Positions 10,180 to 21,439 of a stretch of DNA of 64,000 bases are shown here, one piece after another. Origin of the DNA: Jaltomata sinuosa (lineage: Eukaryota; Streptophyta; Magnoliopsida; Solanales; Solanaceae); contig QJPP01002949.1 in the NCBI GenBank assembly GCA_003996215.1, positions 124,001 to 188,000 on the forward strand, in the 5' to 3' direction. The translations under genes and the position numbers were made by a program. How positions within the stretch are numbered: the stretch's first letter is position 1; each line of letters starts with the position of its first letter. The notes under the pieces are model-generated. The model saw nothing but the letters and a program-made list of their open reading frames with translations, was not told the origin of the DNA and made no database searches.

Positions 10180-12486
10180 TCACCAATAATCTCCACATGA
10201 ACAGACACCTTCATTGAAGTGATGATAGCGGTTTGCGTCTCTAACATAAATTTCTCTACCTTCAAAGCTGGAGATGAATTTGATAAAGGCATGACAGTCA
10301 CCACAAATTCTAAGGTTCTTTATGACTCTTAGAGGTGTCCCTGGGTTAGTGTTCAAAATTCCTAAAACTACAGCTAACTTCTCACTATGCCCACACAAGA
10401 TCAACTCTTTGTCCTGTTCTTCAACATCTTGCAAAACAAATTTTGTATCATGTGAAAAACCTGAATTCTTCATGTCCATGCTTAATTTTCGCAACTTTTC
10501 CATAATCTGTGGCATTTGAGGATGTAAATCATCTCCTGCTAATAGCATGTGAACTTTGTTTTTAATTTCAATCCAACTACATCCAGGATTTTTACTCAAG
10601 CCCACATGTTTCATCATGTCCCTCACCCTGTCTACTTCATTCCATCTGTTGTTAGAAGCGTAAATGTTGGATAGTAGAATGTAGTTTCCAGGATTCTTCG
10701 GTTCAAGTTCAAATAGTTTATTAGCAGAAATCTCGCCCAAACTCATATTACGGTGTATTCTACAAGAACTAAGTAAAGCACCCCAGACACATGCATCTGG
10801 TTCAATTGGCATTGTGGAAATCATGTTATAGGCTTCTTTGAGCTTTCCAGTGCGACCAAGAAGGCTGACCAGACAAGCATAGTGCTCCACTCTGGCCTCA
10901 AGTCCATGAACTCTAGACATAGAATCGAAGTAATGTTGCCCTTGTTCTGTAAGGCCTGCTTGGCTGCATGCAGACAAAACACTCGTGAAACTAATGAAGT
11001 CAGGTTTTTGCCCACATCTTTGCATGAAGTCAAAGATTTCAATAGCTTCCTTAGCCTTTCCGTGCATTGCATATCCACTGGTCATTGCATTCCAACAAAC
11101 CAAATTACGAACTGGCATCCTGTCAAAAATGATGCGAGCCACCTGAATCTTTCCACAATTGGCATACATATCTATTAATGCACTAGCCACATAGACATCA
11201 TCTGAAAAACAATTTCTCAGAGAGAAGCAATGTGTTGCCTTTCCATGTACTAGTGCTGCAATATTGCCACAGGCTGGAAGCAAACAAGAAATTGTTACAG
11301 AGTTGGGCCTCACCATAGCCAACTGCATTTCTCTAAAAATCTCTAGCGCCTCAAGGTCTTTGCCATGTTGTGAGCAGGAAGAAATCATCGAAGTCCACGA
11401 GACCACATTCAATTCCTTCACTTTGCGCTTAAACTTTTTGAAGACTTTGAAAGCCTCATCAACAAGACCGTTCCGCGATAGCCCAGCTACCAAAGCATTA
11501 AAACCACCCAAATCCATTTCCTTTGCCCCTTCAAAAACTCGTGACATCTCCAAAGTACACCTACACTTTCCATACATATCAATTAACGCGCTGACAATAC
11601 AGTTATCACGCTCAAACCCCGTTTTAATCACATGACCATGAACTTGAACTCCCATCTTAAGATCCTCCAAGTCACTTATTGCAGGAAGAACACTCGAAAT
11701 ACCCGTCCCATCACTCCTAAACCCTTCAGAATTCATCCTCTGAAACATCAAAACCGCTTCCGAATAACATCCACTCTGATTAAACCCCGCAATCATCCCG
11801 TTCCACGAAACAAGATTCGGCTCAATACCCAACTCCCCAGCTTCATCAAACACCATTTTAGCATTACCCACATCCCCTTTCTTCGCATAACCACCAGCTA
11901 AAGCACTCCAAGAAACCACATCTGGTTCAAGCAATTTATCAAACACCTTACGTGCACATCCCAACTCATCACATTTCACATACATATGAACTAAAGAAGC
12001 TTCAACAAACGAATCCAACGCCAACCCAGTTGTTAAACCATACCCATGAACTTGTTTCCCGATTTTAAACGCGGATAACCCAGCACACGCTTTAATAGCA
12101 CTAGGAAGTACATGTACATCAGGTAAAATACACGTCGATACAAGTCTTGAAAATAAAACAAGGGTGTAACTAAAAAGATTTGATTTTGAAGAAGCGTGAA
12201 TGAGTGATTTGAAAGAGAAGATATTGGGGTTGGGAAGTGAGTGGAGAAGAGATTCTGCTGATGCAAAGGAATGGGAGTTGGCGTAAAGGGAAAGGAGCTG
12301 GTTGGTGATATGGGTATCATTGGAATGGCCAGTTTTGAGTATATGAGAGTGAATTTGCTGTGTTTGGGAGAGAGATGTTGAGTTTGAAATAAGGCTTAGA
12401 ATGGTGTTGCTGTTCTTGAGGCTATCGAATATACGCAGAGTTTGAGCTTGGCTTGTACTCATGGAGTTGGGAGTTCTTGGTTGCAA
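10180..12486 (-). CDS. PPR-DYW protein, At1g20230-like (PLS class)
   Basis: Intronless, 768 residues, typical for the family. It carries a long run of 31-36-residue PPR motifs from about residue 60 to 600 (for example VVSWSALAGGYAKKG, LVSWNGMIAGFNQSG, LVCWNAMTSGYAMHG), then E/E+ motifs (EPDACVWGALLSSCRIH) and a complete DYW domain. The DYW deaminase signature is present: HSE at 700-702, CGDCH starting at 728, a HH pair at 755-756, CSC at 762-764 and terminal DYW. DYW proteins bind organellar RNA and carry out C-to-U editing in chloroplasts or mitochondria. The whole length follows Arabidopsis At1g20230 as I remember it. The ATG at 12486 gives a short Ser/Thr-rich N-terminus; a second Met nine residues on (MSTSQ) is possible. 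No damage seen. Confidence 0.92.
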   Translation of the reverse strand: MQPRTPNSMSTSQAQTLRIFDSLKNSNTILSLISNSTSLSQTQQIHSHILKTGHSNDTHITNQLLSLYANSHSFASAESLLHSLPNPNIFSFKSLIHASSKSNLFSYTLVLFSRLVSTCILPDVHVLPSAIKACAGLSAFKIGKQVHGYGLTTGLALDSFVEASLVHMYVKCDELGCARKVFDKLLEPDVVSWSALAGGYAKKGDVGNAKMVFDEAGELGIEPNLVSWNGMIAGFNQSGCYSEAVLMFQRMNSEGFRSDGTGISSVLPAISDLEDLKMGVQVHGHVIKTGFERDNCIVSALIDMYGKCRCTLEMSRVFEGAKEMDLGGFNALVAGLSRNGLVDEAFKVFKKFKRKVKELNVVSWTSMISSCSQHGKDLEALEIFREMQLAMVRPNSVTISCLLPACGNIAALVHGKATHCFSLRNCFSDDVYVASALIDMYANCGKIQVARIIFDRMPVRNLVCWNAMTSGYAMHGKAKEAIEIFDFMQRCGQKPDFISFTSVLSACSQAGLTEQGQHYFDSMSRVHGLEARVEHYACLVSLLGRTGKLKEAYNMISTMPIEPDACVWGALLSSCRIHRNMSLGEISANKLFELEPKNPGNYILLSNIYASNNRWNEVDRVRDMMKHVGLSKNPGCSWIEIKNKVHMLLAGDDLHPQMPQIMEKLRKLSMDMKNSGFSHDTKFVLQDVEEQDKELILCGHSEKLAVVLGILNTNPGTPLRVIKNLRICGDCHAFIKFISSFEGREIYVRDANRYHHFNEGVCSCGDYW

Positions 12487-12764
12487 AAAGAGTGAACATT
12501 AGTTTGTGATTTGCACAAAAAGGATTCTTTTGCATTGTTATTTGAATGTATTTTCCTTGGTTTTGACATTTGTGTTGAAATGACCTTCTTTTAAGTTTAA
12601 TGAAAAAAATTCTTGACCAAAATACCCTTAAGTTTGAGCGGAAAATCGCTGAACTACGACATGCACTGAGCTTAATTATCGTATTGAATTACGCATAAAA
12701 CATATTTGTCATGAATTTAAAGCGACAAACAAATAAGAGGAACAAAAGATATATTCCAGAACTA
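12487..12764. other. 5' flank of the PPR gene
   Basis: Presumed promoter and leader of the minus-strand PPR gene. No motif can be named with confidence. Confidence 0.3.
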
Positions 12765-13340
12765 TGATATACAAGTCATTATAGACCAGTATGACCCCAT
12801 GCTATATTCAACCTATGTGTCTTGTTAGATTACTTACAAATCATATCGAATCGTCATGATACACATAGAGGAAAAATACATTTCGGAATGGTGGTACGCA
12901 AGTCATGGTAAATTAGTGTGACTTCATGCTATATTCTACCTAGTTATCTTGTTGAATAACTCACAAACCACATCGAATTATCATGATTTCAAATTTCTTC
13001 ACTCGTGGTACCTCGTTTAAACTTTTTCCCTTCTTTTTTCTTTTCTATACCTCTCCTTTATTTATTTCTTTTTACTCATGATACCTCTTTTTCTATGATT
13101 CAAAGCTATAAAAAGGAACAGTTACAACTGTGGCATGAAATCATGACGGGCATGTATGACTTCATGCTACATTCAACAAATTTGTCATGTTGAATTACTA
13201 GGAAACCATAGTAGATTGTCATGATATGAAAACTACGAACAAAGAAGTCTGTGGCATGCAAATCATGACAATAGGTATGACTTCATGTTATATTCAACTC
13301 AACTGTCCTGTTGAATTAATTACAACTATAAGTCGAGTTT
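12765..13340. repeat. Four diverged tandem copies of a roughly 90-bp unit
   Basis: Units lie at about 12765-12860, 12890-12990, 13128-13222 and 13250-13335. Each reads roughly: GTGGCATGCAAATCATGAC, TATGACTTCATGCTATATTC, then a TGTTGAATTACTCACAAACC-like block, ending ATTGTCATGAT. The conserved TATGACTTCATG core is clear in all but the first, where it is TATGACCCCATG. Spacers between units differ in length. I do not recognise the family. Confidence 0.7.
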
Positions 13341-15738
13341 TCCCAAGTTCTCTTGTTACGAAAGCTTGAATATGTCAGCTTCTATTGCATGGGCACATAT
13401 ACCATTTGCCTTGCCCATAAACTCAAACACGCCTATTTTTACAATATTGCAAAAAAATGAGGACAAAAAAGTACTAGTCCCGCCCTGGGACATCTCGAGC
13501 AATTTCTACAACATTAGTAAAATGATCATAGTTAAAAATTGAGTTCATGACAATGTCACTCCAAGCAGAACAACCTGGATTTTATTTAGAAGAGAAATTA
13601 CTCAGTAATCAAAAAAATAGTCATCTCACTAGAGAAATATCCGGTAATAATTCAAACATCTATATTACACTGATAACATGTCTGATAATACATCATACCT
13701 ATACATTCTGTGCTTACTACCACGTCGAATTCAAGCAACAGTAAAGGTTCTTAAATGGAGAACTTCACAGCAGCATGCTAGGTTCAGCAATTTCTGGCTG
13801 GAGAGGGAAATGACATCCCTTCAGTGAGTTGGTCTACAACACTTCTTGCTTTTAGGGCTGCATGGAACATAAAGGGTTATGTCATGAAATCATAAAAAGA
13901 GAGACATTCTCACTATGAAGTACTTCATTTGCTTCTGTCACAATCCTAACATCAATAAGCTATAAGCTTCTTTGACACGATCTGGTGAAAGATCTTCTCT
14001 TCTTCACCCACATACTTCCATCTTCTCTGCATCTCGATCAGCAAAACACAATCCCCATTCAAAATGCATATGATATAATCCAGGAAAGCATAATTGAGAT
14101 GATCATATCATAGTCGCATTAGCCTAGCCCTGTAACTATAGTTTCTGAATCCAAGCAATCCTGTTTTCATTTGATACAAATGCTATTATAATGACTTAAC
14201 AAAGATGAACTGTAACTTATAGAGCAGAGTAAACTAATTGAACGTGAAGGAAAAGGAAACGATAAAAGAAGTTTTCGTCGATGTTTTTATTTTCCTTTGA
14301 GGGAAAGTAATTGGAAAGTACAATGGTTAAAAACAAACAATCAAGAACTTACTGTTGCTTTCTGCTTGCTGACATTAGAATCTTAAGTTCTCTGTGACAT
14401 TCAGCCTATTAACATGGGTTAAATTAACCCAGCAATCTTTGACCCAATTCGCAGTTCGGGGTCCAAGATGGCTCTCTTACTCTCAACACACAGCACAGTC
14501 TCACATTTTCCTTCAAGATTCTCAACTTCCATCTGCTTCACCATGTGCTATAGAATTATTTCCAGAATCTTTTGGCCTCCGTCATAGTTTCTTCATGGAT
14601 CCATGGCTTTGACTACCTAGACATCCCAGAAGAGTTTGAGAAGGTACAGCATTTCTGAGTTGCATTGCTACACTGCTACCCCATTATCAAGTTCTACAGT
14701 AACTGTATTGTTCCTGAAGTTCAAGAGCAGGATTAACTCATTTCTGTTTATCTTGACAGCTAAAATCATAAACGTCAGTATATGGCACCAAGTAACATTT
14801 ATTTACGTCATCAATGAGGAACCAACCCCGCACAAAATCTGGCTACACACAGGACAGAGGAAAACAAAGTGGCCTTTTCACTTTCAGATTGATCTCCGAG
14901 CAAATGTATGCTTTTTAAGAACTGTAATAACTCCTTAATGGGAGATTCTGTAAGAGAGTTTGACCCACTTTGTTAGAAATATGAACATGAAGCAATCATA
15001 TCCAATATTACCAAAATGATTGTACATAACAAGACCTTAAAGCATGATTTAGTAGACCCTGATTTTCAACTAAATGTTTGACATGTGTAACGGTTCTGAG
15101 CATGAAGAGAAAGTGTGGAGTAGAAAATGTAACATGCTCGTAAAACACAGCAGGTAGAGCTCAAGGCACATAAAATTTAGGGACAAAATATAAGTTTTTC
15201 TTTCATATGGTAGGAACTACGTTTGTAAGTACACAGTCACTACTATGAATATTTGCAGTTTCAGAACATGAAATGTAGATAAAATATCAAGACAACTGTC
15301 TTTCTGCATAAAGGTCCCTTCAGTTCATACCTAGATGCTTCCCTAGAGAATCTGCAAGATAGTCTTGATTTTCTACAAGTGCAAATATCATCAGCAATTG
15401 GCACCAGGATTTTCCAGAACCTCTGGCCATTATGTTATCACTCCTGCGCTATTCAGAGAGGCGAGTAACCTGGTTCTAACCATGCGCTAGAAAGCAAAAA
15501 GTAGTCAAAACCAGCCTTATAAGGCAAAAAAAACCCTCTTCTCCATTTGATGGATAACTGCATTTATAAAAGATTCTTGTGTATATGCCAACAACCAAAT
15601 TTGGTAGGAAAACATGCATCATCTCATCGCAACAATGTCCATCATGATAGTCAAGTGCAGAATGATTCACGTTACCACAGATAATTTAAACGAGTCTCTG
15701 ATAGTTAACCATTGCATATGTAGGAAATTAATTTTGCA
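13341..15738. other. Intergenic, no gene supported; includes the 3' flank of the second PPR gene
   Basis: About 2.4 kb with only short, non-conserved open frames. Part of it near 15738 is likely the 3'UTR of the PPR gene. No repeat ends or RNA genes recognised. Confidence 0.45.
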
Positions 15739-17721
15739 CTACCAGTAGTCTCCACATGAACAAGAACCATTGCGAAAATGATGGAACCGATTTGTGTCTC
15801 TCAAGATGATTTCCCTGTCCACCACCATTGAAACAAACTTAAATGCAGTATGGCAATCACCACAAACTCTGATATTCTTCTTTATACGGATAGGGGACCC
15901 AGGTGGAGAATTGAGAAGTGCAAATGCTAAAGCTAGTCGTTCACTATGGTATTGTAACCTCTCTTCCCTCTCCTGCTGATCCATAAACCAAAGCACGTGG
16001 CTAGTGTCTGGGACATAGCCAATTTCCTTAATTTTATCGGTTATCTTCTCCCACATGTCACGGATCTCCTTTCTCTGTGGATGGGCATCATCATTTGCTA
16101 CAAACATATGAACAGCATTCTCAATCTCCACCCAACTACAAGCAGGTTCTTTCTTAACTCCACTGTCATTCATCATTTTTCTAACTCTTGCAGCATCACT
16201 TCTCCTACCAGCAGAGGCATAGATGTTGGAAAGCAAAATATGTGGCCCTGAATCATGCGGATCTAGTTCAAACACACGTTCAGCTGCATAAACACCCAAC
16301 TCCAAATTTTTATGCATCCTACAAGCTCCAAGCAAAGCTTTCCAAACGGCTGCATTTGGTTCAATTGGCATTTCATTAATGAACTTTTCAGCACGGTCAA
16401 GTTGACCTGATCGACCAAGTAGATCAACAACGGTCACATAATGTGAAATATTAGGTTCTATTTTAAATTTTTTCATCAATTCAAAATAATGCATTCCTTT
16501 GTCTAGAAGCCCAGCATGACTGCAAGCAGTAAGAGCACAAAGAAAAGTTACTTCATTTGGTTCAGGTCCTATCCTACGCATTTCCTCAAAGCACTCTACA
16601 GTTTCTTTTCCAAGTCCATGCTGACCATAGGCGGTAAGCATTGAGTTCCAAGAGACCACATCCTTCTTCACTAACCGATCAAAAACCTTTCGGGCATCAT
16701 CAATGCTACCAGACTTAGCATACATATCAAGCAGAGTATTCCCAATAAAAGCAATAAGTTCCAACCCTGACTTGATCATATGCACATGCACCCATTTCCC
16801 GGGCTCTAAAGCTCCAATGCTTGCACAGGCTGCATAAACACTAGAAAACGTAAAGTGGGTCGGCTGAAAACCGCCTCTTTTCATCTCAGAGAAAAGCTTC
16901 ACAGCAATTTCTCCCTCATTTTTCCTTGCATGCCCAGCAATCAAACCATTCCAAGAAACCTCATTCTTGCAACTTAACTTATCAAACACGATTTTCGCTT
17001 CATCCATTAGTCCACACCTTGCATACATATCCACAAGAGCACTCCCAACATAAACATTCTCTTCATACCCACACTTCACACATGCCCCGTGTAACTGCCT
17101 ACCCATTCCACCACTCTCCAACGCTCCAGCAGCCTTAAGAACACTACCAAACGTAAACTGATTCGGCATAAACCCAAACCTCAACATCTCACAAAACAAC
17201 CCCAACCCCTCCTCAGCACCCCCATTCTGCGAATACCCAGTAATCAACGCAGTCCAAGAAACCATATCTCTCTCAGGCATTTCATCAAACACCTTGCGAG
17301 CATCACCCATACTCTCACACTTCGCATACGTATTAATCAACGTGTTATTCGGAACAGTATAATGACTAAACCTCGACCTCAAGAAATGTTGATGAACCAT
17401 TTTCCCTTCTTTCAACCTTCTCCATTCAGTACATTTCTTCAGAAGCTGATTGTATAAACTGGCATCTGGGTCCATTGCGCCATTGTCAATAAGATATAGT
17501 ACTAAAAGCTCACCATTTGGAGCTTTCTTGAGAAGATCTTTTTCTTGTATAACACCAATAGATGAACCGAATAATTTGCGTACTCCTTCTGATTCTGATT
17601 CTATGGCTGATACTGCACATGATGTAGAGAAAAATTGCCGAGCTATTGGGATAATTGAATTGAAAATTGATGAATTTGTTATGTATTTTTTCATGTCTAT
17701 AGCCTTTGTCATCTCTCTCAC
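15739..17721 (-). CDS. PPR-DYW protein, At3g24000-like, probably mitochondrial
   Basis: Intronless, 660 residues. The N-terminus (start at 17721, with a second Met at residue 10 before KKYITNSSIFNSIIPIARQF) is basic, Ser-rich and free of acidic residues, like a mitochondrial presequence. PPR repeats run from about residue 85 to 490 (DMVSWTALITGYSQNG, EVSWNGLIAGHARKN, DVVSWNSMLTAYGQHG), followed by E motifs (EPNAAVWKALLGACRMHKN, CSWVEIENAVHMFVAND). The DYW domain has HSE at 592-594, CGDCH starting at 620, HH at 647-648, CSC and a final GDYW. It closely follows Arabidopsis At3g24000 from memory. Expected role: site-specific C-to-U RNA editing in an organelle. No frame damage. Confidence 0.92.
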   Translation of the reverse strand: MREMTKAIDMKKYITNSSIFNSIIPIARQFFSTSCAVSAIESESEGVRKLFGSSIGVIQEKDLLKKAPNGELLVLYLIDNGAMDPDASLYNQLLKKCTEWRRLKEGKMVHQHFLRSRFSHYTVPNNTLINTYAKCESMGDARKVFDEMPERDMVSWTALITGYSQNGGAEEGLGLFCEMLRFGFMPNQFTFGSVLKAAGALESGGMGRQLHGACVKCGYEENVYVGSALVDMYARCGLMDEAKIVFDKLSCKNEVSWNGLIAGHARKNEGEIAVKLFSEMKRGGFQPTHFTFSSVYAACASIGALEPGKWVHVHMIKSGLELIAFIGNTLLDMYAKSGSIDDARKVFDRLVKKDVVSWNSMLTAYGQHGLGKETVECFEEMRRIGPEPNEVTFLCALTACSHAGLLDKGMHYFELMKKFKIEPNISHYVTVVDLLGRSGQLDRAEKFINEMPIEPNAAVWKALLGACRMHKNLELGVYAAERVFELDPHDSGPHILLSNIYASAGRRSDAARVRKMMNDSGVKKEPACSWVEIENAVHMFVANDDAHPQRKEIRDMWEKITDKIKEIGYVPDTSHVLWFMDQQEREERLQYHSERLALAFALLNSPPGSPIRIKKNIRVCGDCHTAFKFVSMVVDREIILRDTNRFHHFRNGSCSCGDYW

Positions 17722-19339
17722 CTGCAGATAGCTTCAAAGATTAAATTCTTAAGTACCAAAAGAACATTTGTAATTAGTGATCTTGCATTTTGCACCTTTT
17801 TATGTACTTTGTAATGAGTTATTTTAATTTCTAACTAATGCAATAACAAACACTTCTCAAAAACGTGGGGGTCATTTGATAATAGTTTCGAAATAAAATT
17901 TTGAGGTATTAGCTAATCCTGAAATAATTTTATTCCACAAGTAAGGTAGTGATACGGACTGTTAAGTTTTATTCTCCCCAGACCTTACTTTGTGGAAATA
18001 CACTGGATATGTTATTGTTGTTATTTGTACTAAAATATGGAATTACTATTCAATACAGTGGAATTACTATTCTAATCTGCAATTAGGTTTGTTGTTAATG
18101 ATTTTTTTTGTTTTAATGCTATTTTAGAAATATGAATTTTCAATTGAATTTATTGTTATATTTTTTTTTATTGATTTTTGAAGAAGAAAGAAAAATAAAT
18201 CAATAAATTTAGATAATTCAATAAGAAAGAACAATTAAAAAAAATATTATGCTTTAATATTAGTTTTTTTGATTTTTTCTTTGTTAATTTTTAGTATCAA
18301 GGATAAAATTCAAAGTCAAACGTAACTTTTAACTAGATTTTTTCCTGATTGTTTTATTGTTATGTTTCTATTAATTTAAGGTTATGAGTGTCAATTAGTT
18401 TATTGTTATTAGATAAAATGTAATGATTTGAAGAAGAAAAAAATGACTTAAAAAAGAAGAAAGAAAAAAAAGAAAAGAAAAATAACAAAGAAGAAAAAAA
18501 ATAATGTAAAATGCAACTTTTTGAACTCTCACATACCATAAAGAGAAGGAGATCACTCTTCATGCCCACTTACACTGCAGGGGGTGACTTTAGATTGAAA
18601 ATACTAAATAGTATAGTTAAGGGGTAATAACAATACCCACAATTTAAGTATGAAATTAATAAAATATAAATAGTTTACGGGGCTTTTAATGTACTAATTG
18701 ATATTTTTTGAAAAAACGACGGATACGAATTTATTATTTAAAACAATTTTCAAAAGTGAAATCTCTTTGTCCACTCATTTAAAAAAAAACAAATTGAATT
18801 ACCGATCGCCCAATCAATAATTTATTTTTTTTTTAAAAAAATCAATCAAGTTGGTTAGTTTTATACATACGAGTTTTTATTTGACCACCCTACTCGATCG
18901 ATAATTTTTTAAACTCAATCTCGTTTAGTGAATTATTTTGCTTGAAAATGGGCATAGTTTTAGTAGTGTAGTCGTTATTAGTCATCACTATCATTAGGTA
19001 TCACATTATCATTCACCACAATAATTAGTTGTCAAAATTGACTACCATCGCCATCAACCATCACTAGTGTTAATCACTATCGTCAGTCACCATCACCACT
19101 AATTGCGTATTGCCCATAACCACCATCACCACCAACCATCACCGTTAGCCACCACCATCACTACCTACCATATTACTTCTTAAAAATATTATATATGTTG
19201 ATATAGTATTAAATTTTATTTATTAATTTTAAATTAAAATAATCTAAACATTTAAATATTGAAAAAATAATTAGACTTAATTTATTAGTATCTTAACACA
19301 CGTCTAAATATTCAGATGTGTATTTAAATTTAAATAATT
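17722..19339. other. Intergenic, very AT-rich, with a SINE tail and a CAC/ATC-rich stretch
   Basis: Contains a TS-SINE-like 3' end near 17974-18030 (CCCCAGACC..., then a TTG-rich tail). A degenerate trinucleotide-rich block of CAC/ATC type lies at about 18975-19165. No coding potential is supported. Confidence 0.45.
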
Positions 19340-20655
19340 TCAGGGGGTCTAAATATGTTGGACATCAAGACATGGAACAGGGCTGCTATTAGCAAGCTAT
19401 TATGGAATATTTGCAAAAAGAAGGATAAATTGTGGGTTAAATGGAGGGAAAATAGCTCAAGACACACCTAAACTATGGCTGAAATTGCTGTTACACACTC
19501 TAACTTAGTGGGAGTCCTATGACCCTCCTGAACTATTTTATAGTGTAATATTGTGGGTATTATTAGCATAGATAGACATGCAAGTGAACACACGTATAAG
19601 CAGCAACTTCAAAATAGTAGATTGAAAGTAAAAATCACATGAAATTGAAATGATTTGTGTTATTTGATCAATAATCATGAAGATAAAGTTAGAGAGTTTT
19701 AAGAAAATTCTAGGGTTAATGGAAGATAAATTAACATTAATGAGAACTGACCCCTCTTTTTGATAGCGTGTAAAAGCACTTACTTTAGTTTGAGTGATTT
19801 AGTGGTCAAGCTAAGCTGATAATACCCTAAATATTACACTATAAAATAGTCCAGAGGGGTTATAGGACCTCCGCAAAGTTAGAGTGTGTAACATCAATTT
19901 CGACCATAGTTTATGTGTGTTTTGAGACATTTTCCTTTAAATGGATTCACAACTATTACATAAAGGGACAGATGGTCTGGAACACTTTACCTAAACAAGC
20001 TTCATGGATGGTACAAAAATTGTTTAAAGTTAGACGACATTTAGAGGATATTGACATTCAAGAAACTGATCTCACACAAATGTCACTTTTTTCTGTTAAG
20101 AAGATGTATCAGCTGATGAGGGGTGATTTTCTCAGAGTGCCATGGAAGAGGTTGGTTTGCAACAACTTTGGAGCCCCAAATGGATCTTCATCTTACGGCT
20201 GACTGCTCATGACATACTTTATACTAGGGACAGACTTACTAGATGGGGAGTCCCTACATCACCGTAATGCACACTTTGTCACGATGGTCTGAAAAGCGTA
20301 GTCCACCTCTTTTTTCATTGTTCCTACTCAGCAACCATATGAAAAACATTGTTACATTGGCAAGGCATTCACAGGACCTTTATGGGATGGCTAGATGAAC
20401 TGCAGTGGGCGACAACATACGCCAGGGGAAGAAACAGTGTAACAGAGGTATATAAAATGGTCTAGCAGCTAGTGTATATCACATCTGGATCGAAAGAAAT
20501 CACAGGATCTTTCAGCAAAGGAAGATAGAACCCACTGTTCTGATTAGACTGATTATCCAGGAGGTATTCTATAGAGGACAACAAAGGGTTAGACTAGCAC
20601 AAAGATTGGAAAAGCTAAATTTCTATCCCCAGCCTCTAGACTTGTCTAAGTAAAT
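19340..20655 (+). mobile_element. LINE (non-LTR retrotransposon) 3' remnant with zf-RVT domain
   Basis: In broken frames this reads the C-terminal part of a plant LINE polyprotein: LGGLNMLDIKTWNRAAISKL and LLWNICKKKDKLWVKW (19345-19444), then after an insertion WIHNYYIKGQMVWNTLP (from 19944), FSVKKMYQLMRG, a zf-RVT-like CTLCHDGLKSVVHLFFHC (about 20270-20325), and a tail ending near 20650 with LNFYPQPLDLSK and a stop. Several stops and frame changes make it a fossil. The upstream reverse transcriptase is absent, in line with 5' truncation. Confidence 0.8.
19445..19936. mobile_element. Mutator-type foldback MITE nested in the LINE
   Basis: About 490 bp with long terminal inverted repeats of roughly 110 bp. 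The left end starts AGGGAAAATAGCTCAAGACA; the right end read in reverse starts AGGAAAATGTCTCAAAACAC. Both continue with ACTATGG...GAAATTG and TTACACACTCTAACTT. Both flanks carry TTAAATGG (19437-19444 and 19937-19944), an 8-bp direct repeat extendable to an imperfect 9, fitting the 9-bp target duplication of Mutator-like elements. The LINE reading frame resumes right after it. Confidence 0.8.
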
Positions 20656-21053
20656 AGACTAGATCACAATTTTTTTTTGCTTCTTGTAGTTTATTGATTA
20701 CCGTAGACATGTTGGTTAGAGTAGAAAGTAGAAGTTATGCTGGCTTTTGGGACTTTGTCCATACCAATTTTGAGTTAGGGATATGTACTCAATGCTTACT
20801 TGGTATATAAAAATCATTTTATTGCCAATTTTTTTTAAAAATAATTTAATCTTGATAAATGTTTTAATATTTTAGATGTATATCGAGATTCAAATATCTT
20901 AATCTTAATAAAAATAAATAAAGCCTATATAAAATGAGTAAATATTGAACCCTACCTCATGAGCTTAGTTTCAAGTTTCTTTTCCGTTTACATTTTTTTT
21001 AATTTTTTTTTAAGAAAATGATCAAAATGGTCCTTATTATATACTCCATCCGT
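20656..21053. other. Intergenic, AT-rich
   Basis: No feature supported. Confidence 0.4.
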
Positions 21054-21289
21054 TTCAAAATGAGTGACCTATTTTGACTTGACACGGAGTTTAAGAAAAT
21101 AAAAAGGACTTTTAAATCTTGTGATTTTAAATTAAAGATATGTCAAATGTACTAAAATGCCATTTAATCTTGTAATCCTAAACATGCCATGTGAAAAGTT
21201 GGAATTAAAGAGTTACTAAAAAGAAAAGGATCATTCTTTTTGAAACAGACTAAAAAGAAAAGTAGGTCAAATAAATTGAAAATAGCGAG
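21054..21289. mobile_element. Stowaway-like MITE, diverged
   Basis: Starts after TA with CTCCATCCGTTTCAAAATGA and ends before TA with the reverse complement of a CTCGCTATTTTCAATTTA sequence. The interior (GACACGGAGTTTAAGAAAAT...) matches the better preserved copy at 39307-39552. Confidence 0.65.
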
Positions 21290-21439
21290 TAGAACTATAG
21301 TTTACAAATATAAGTAAAGTCAATTTTTTTTATGTATTACTCATATATCCCAAATATGATGCAAATATAGAAATTGGTCCTCATTCCTCACCCGGTAAAC
21401 CTCGCAACAAAAAGAATGTCGAAAGAGAGGTGAAAATTA

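Noticed and set aside
10821..12320. Several 60-120-codon open frames overlapping the PPR genes on either strand
   Set aside because: They are other-frame shadows of long intact PPR reading frames and lack domains.
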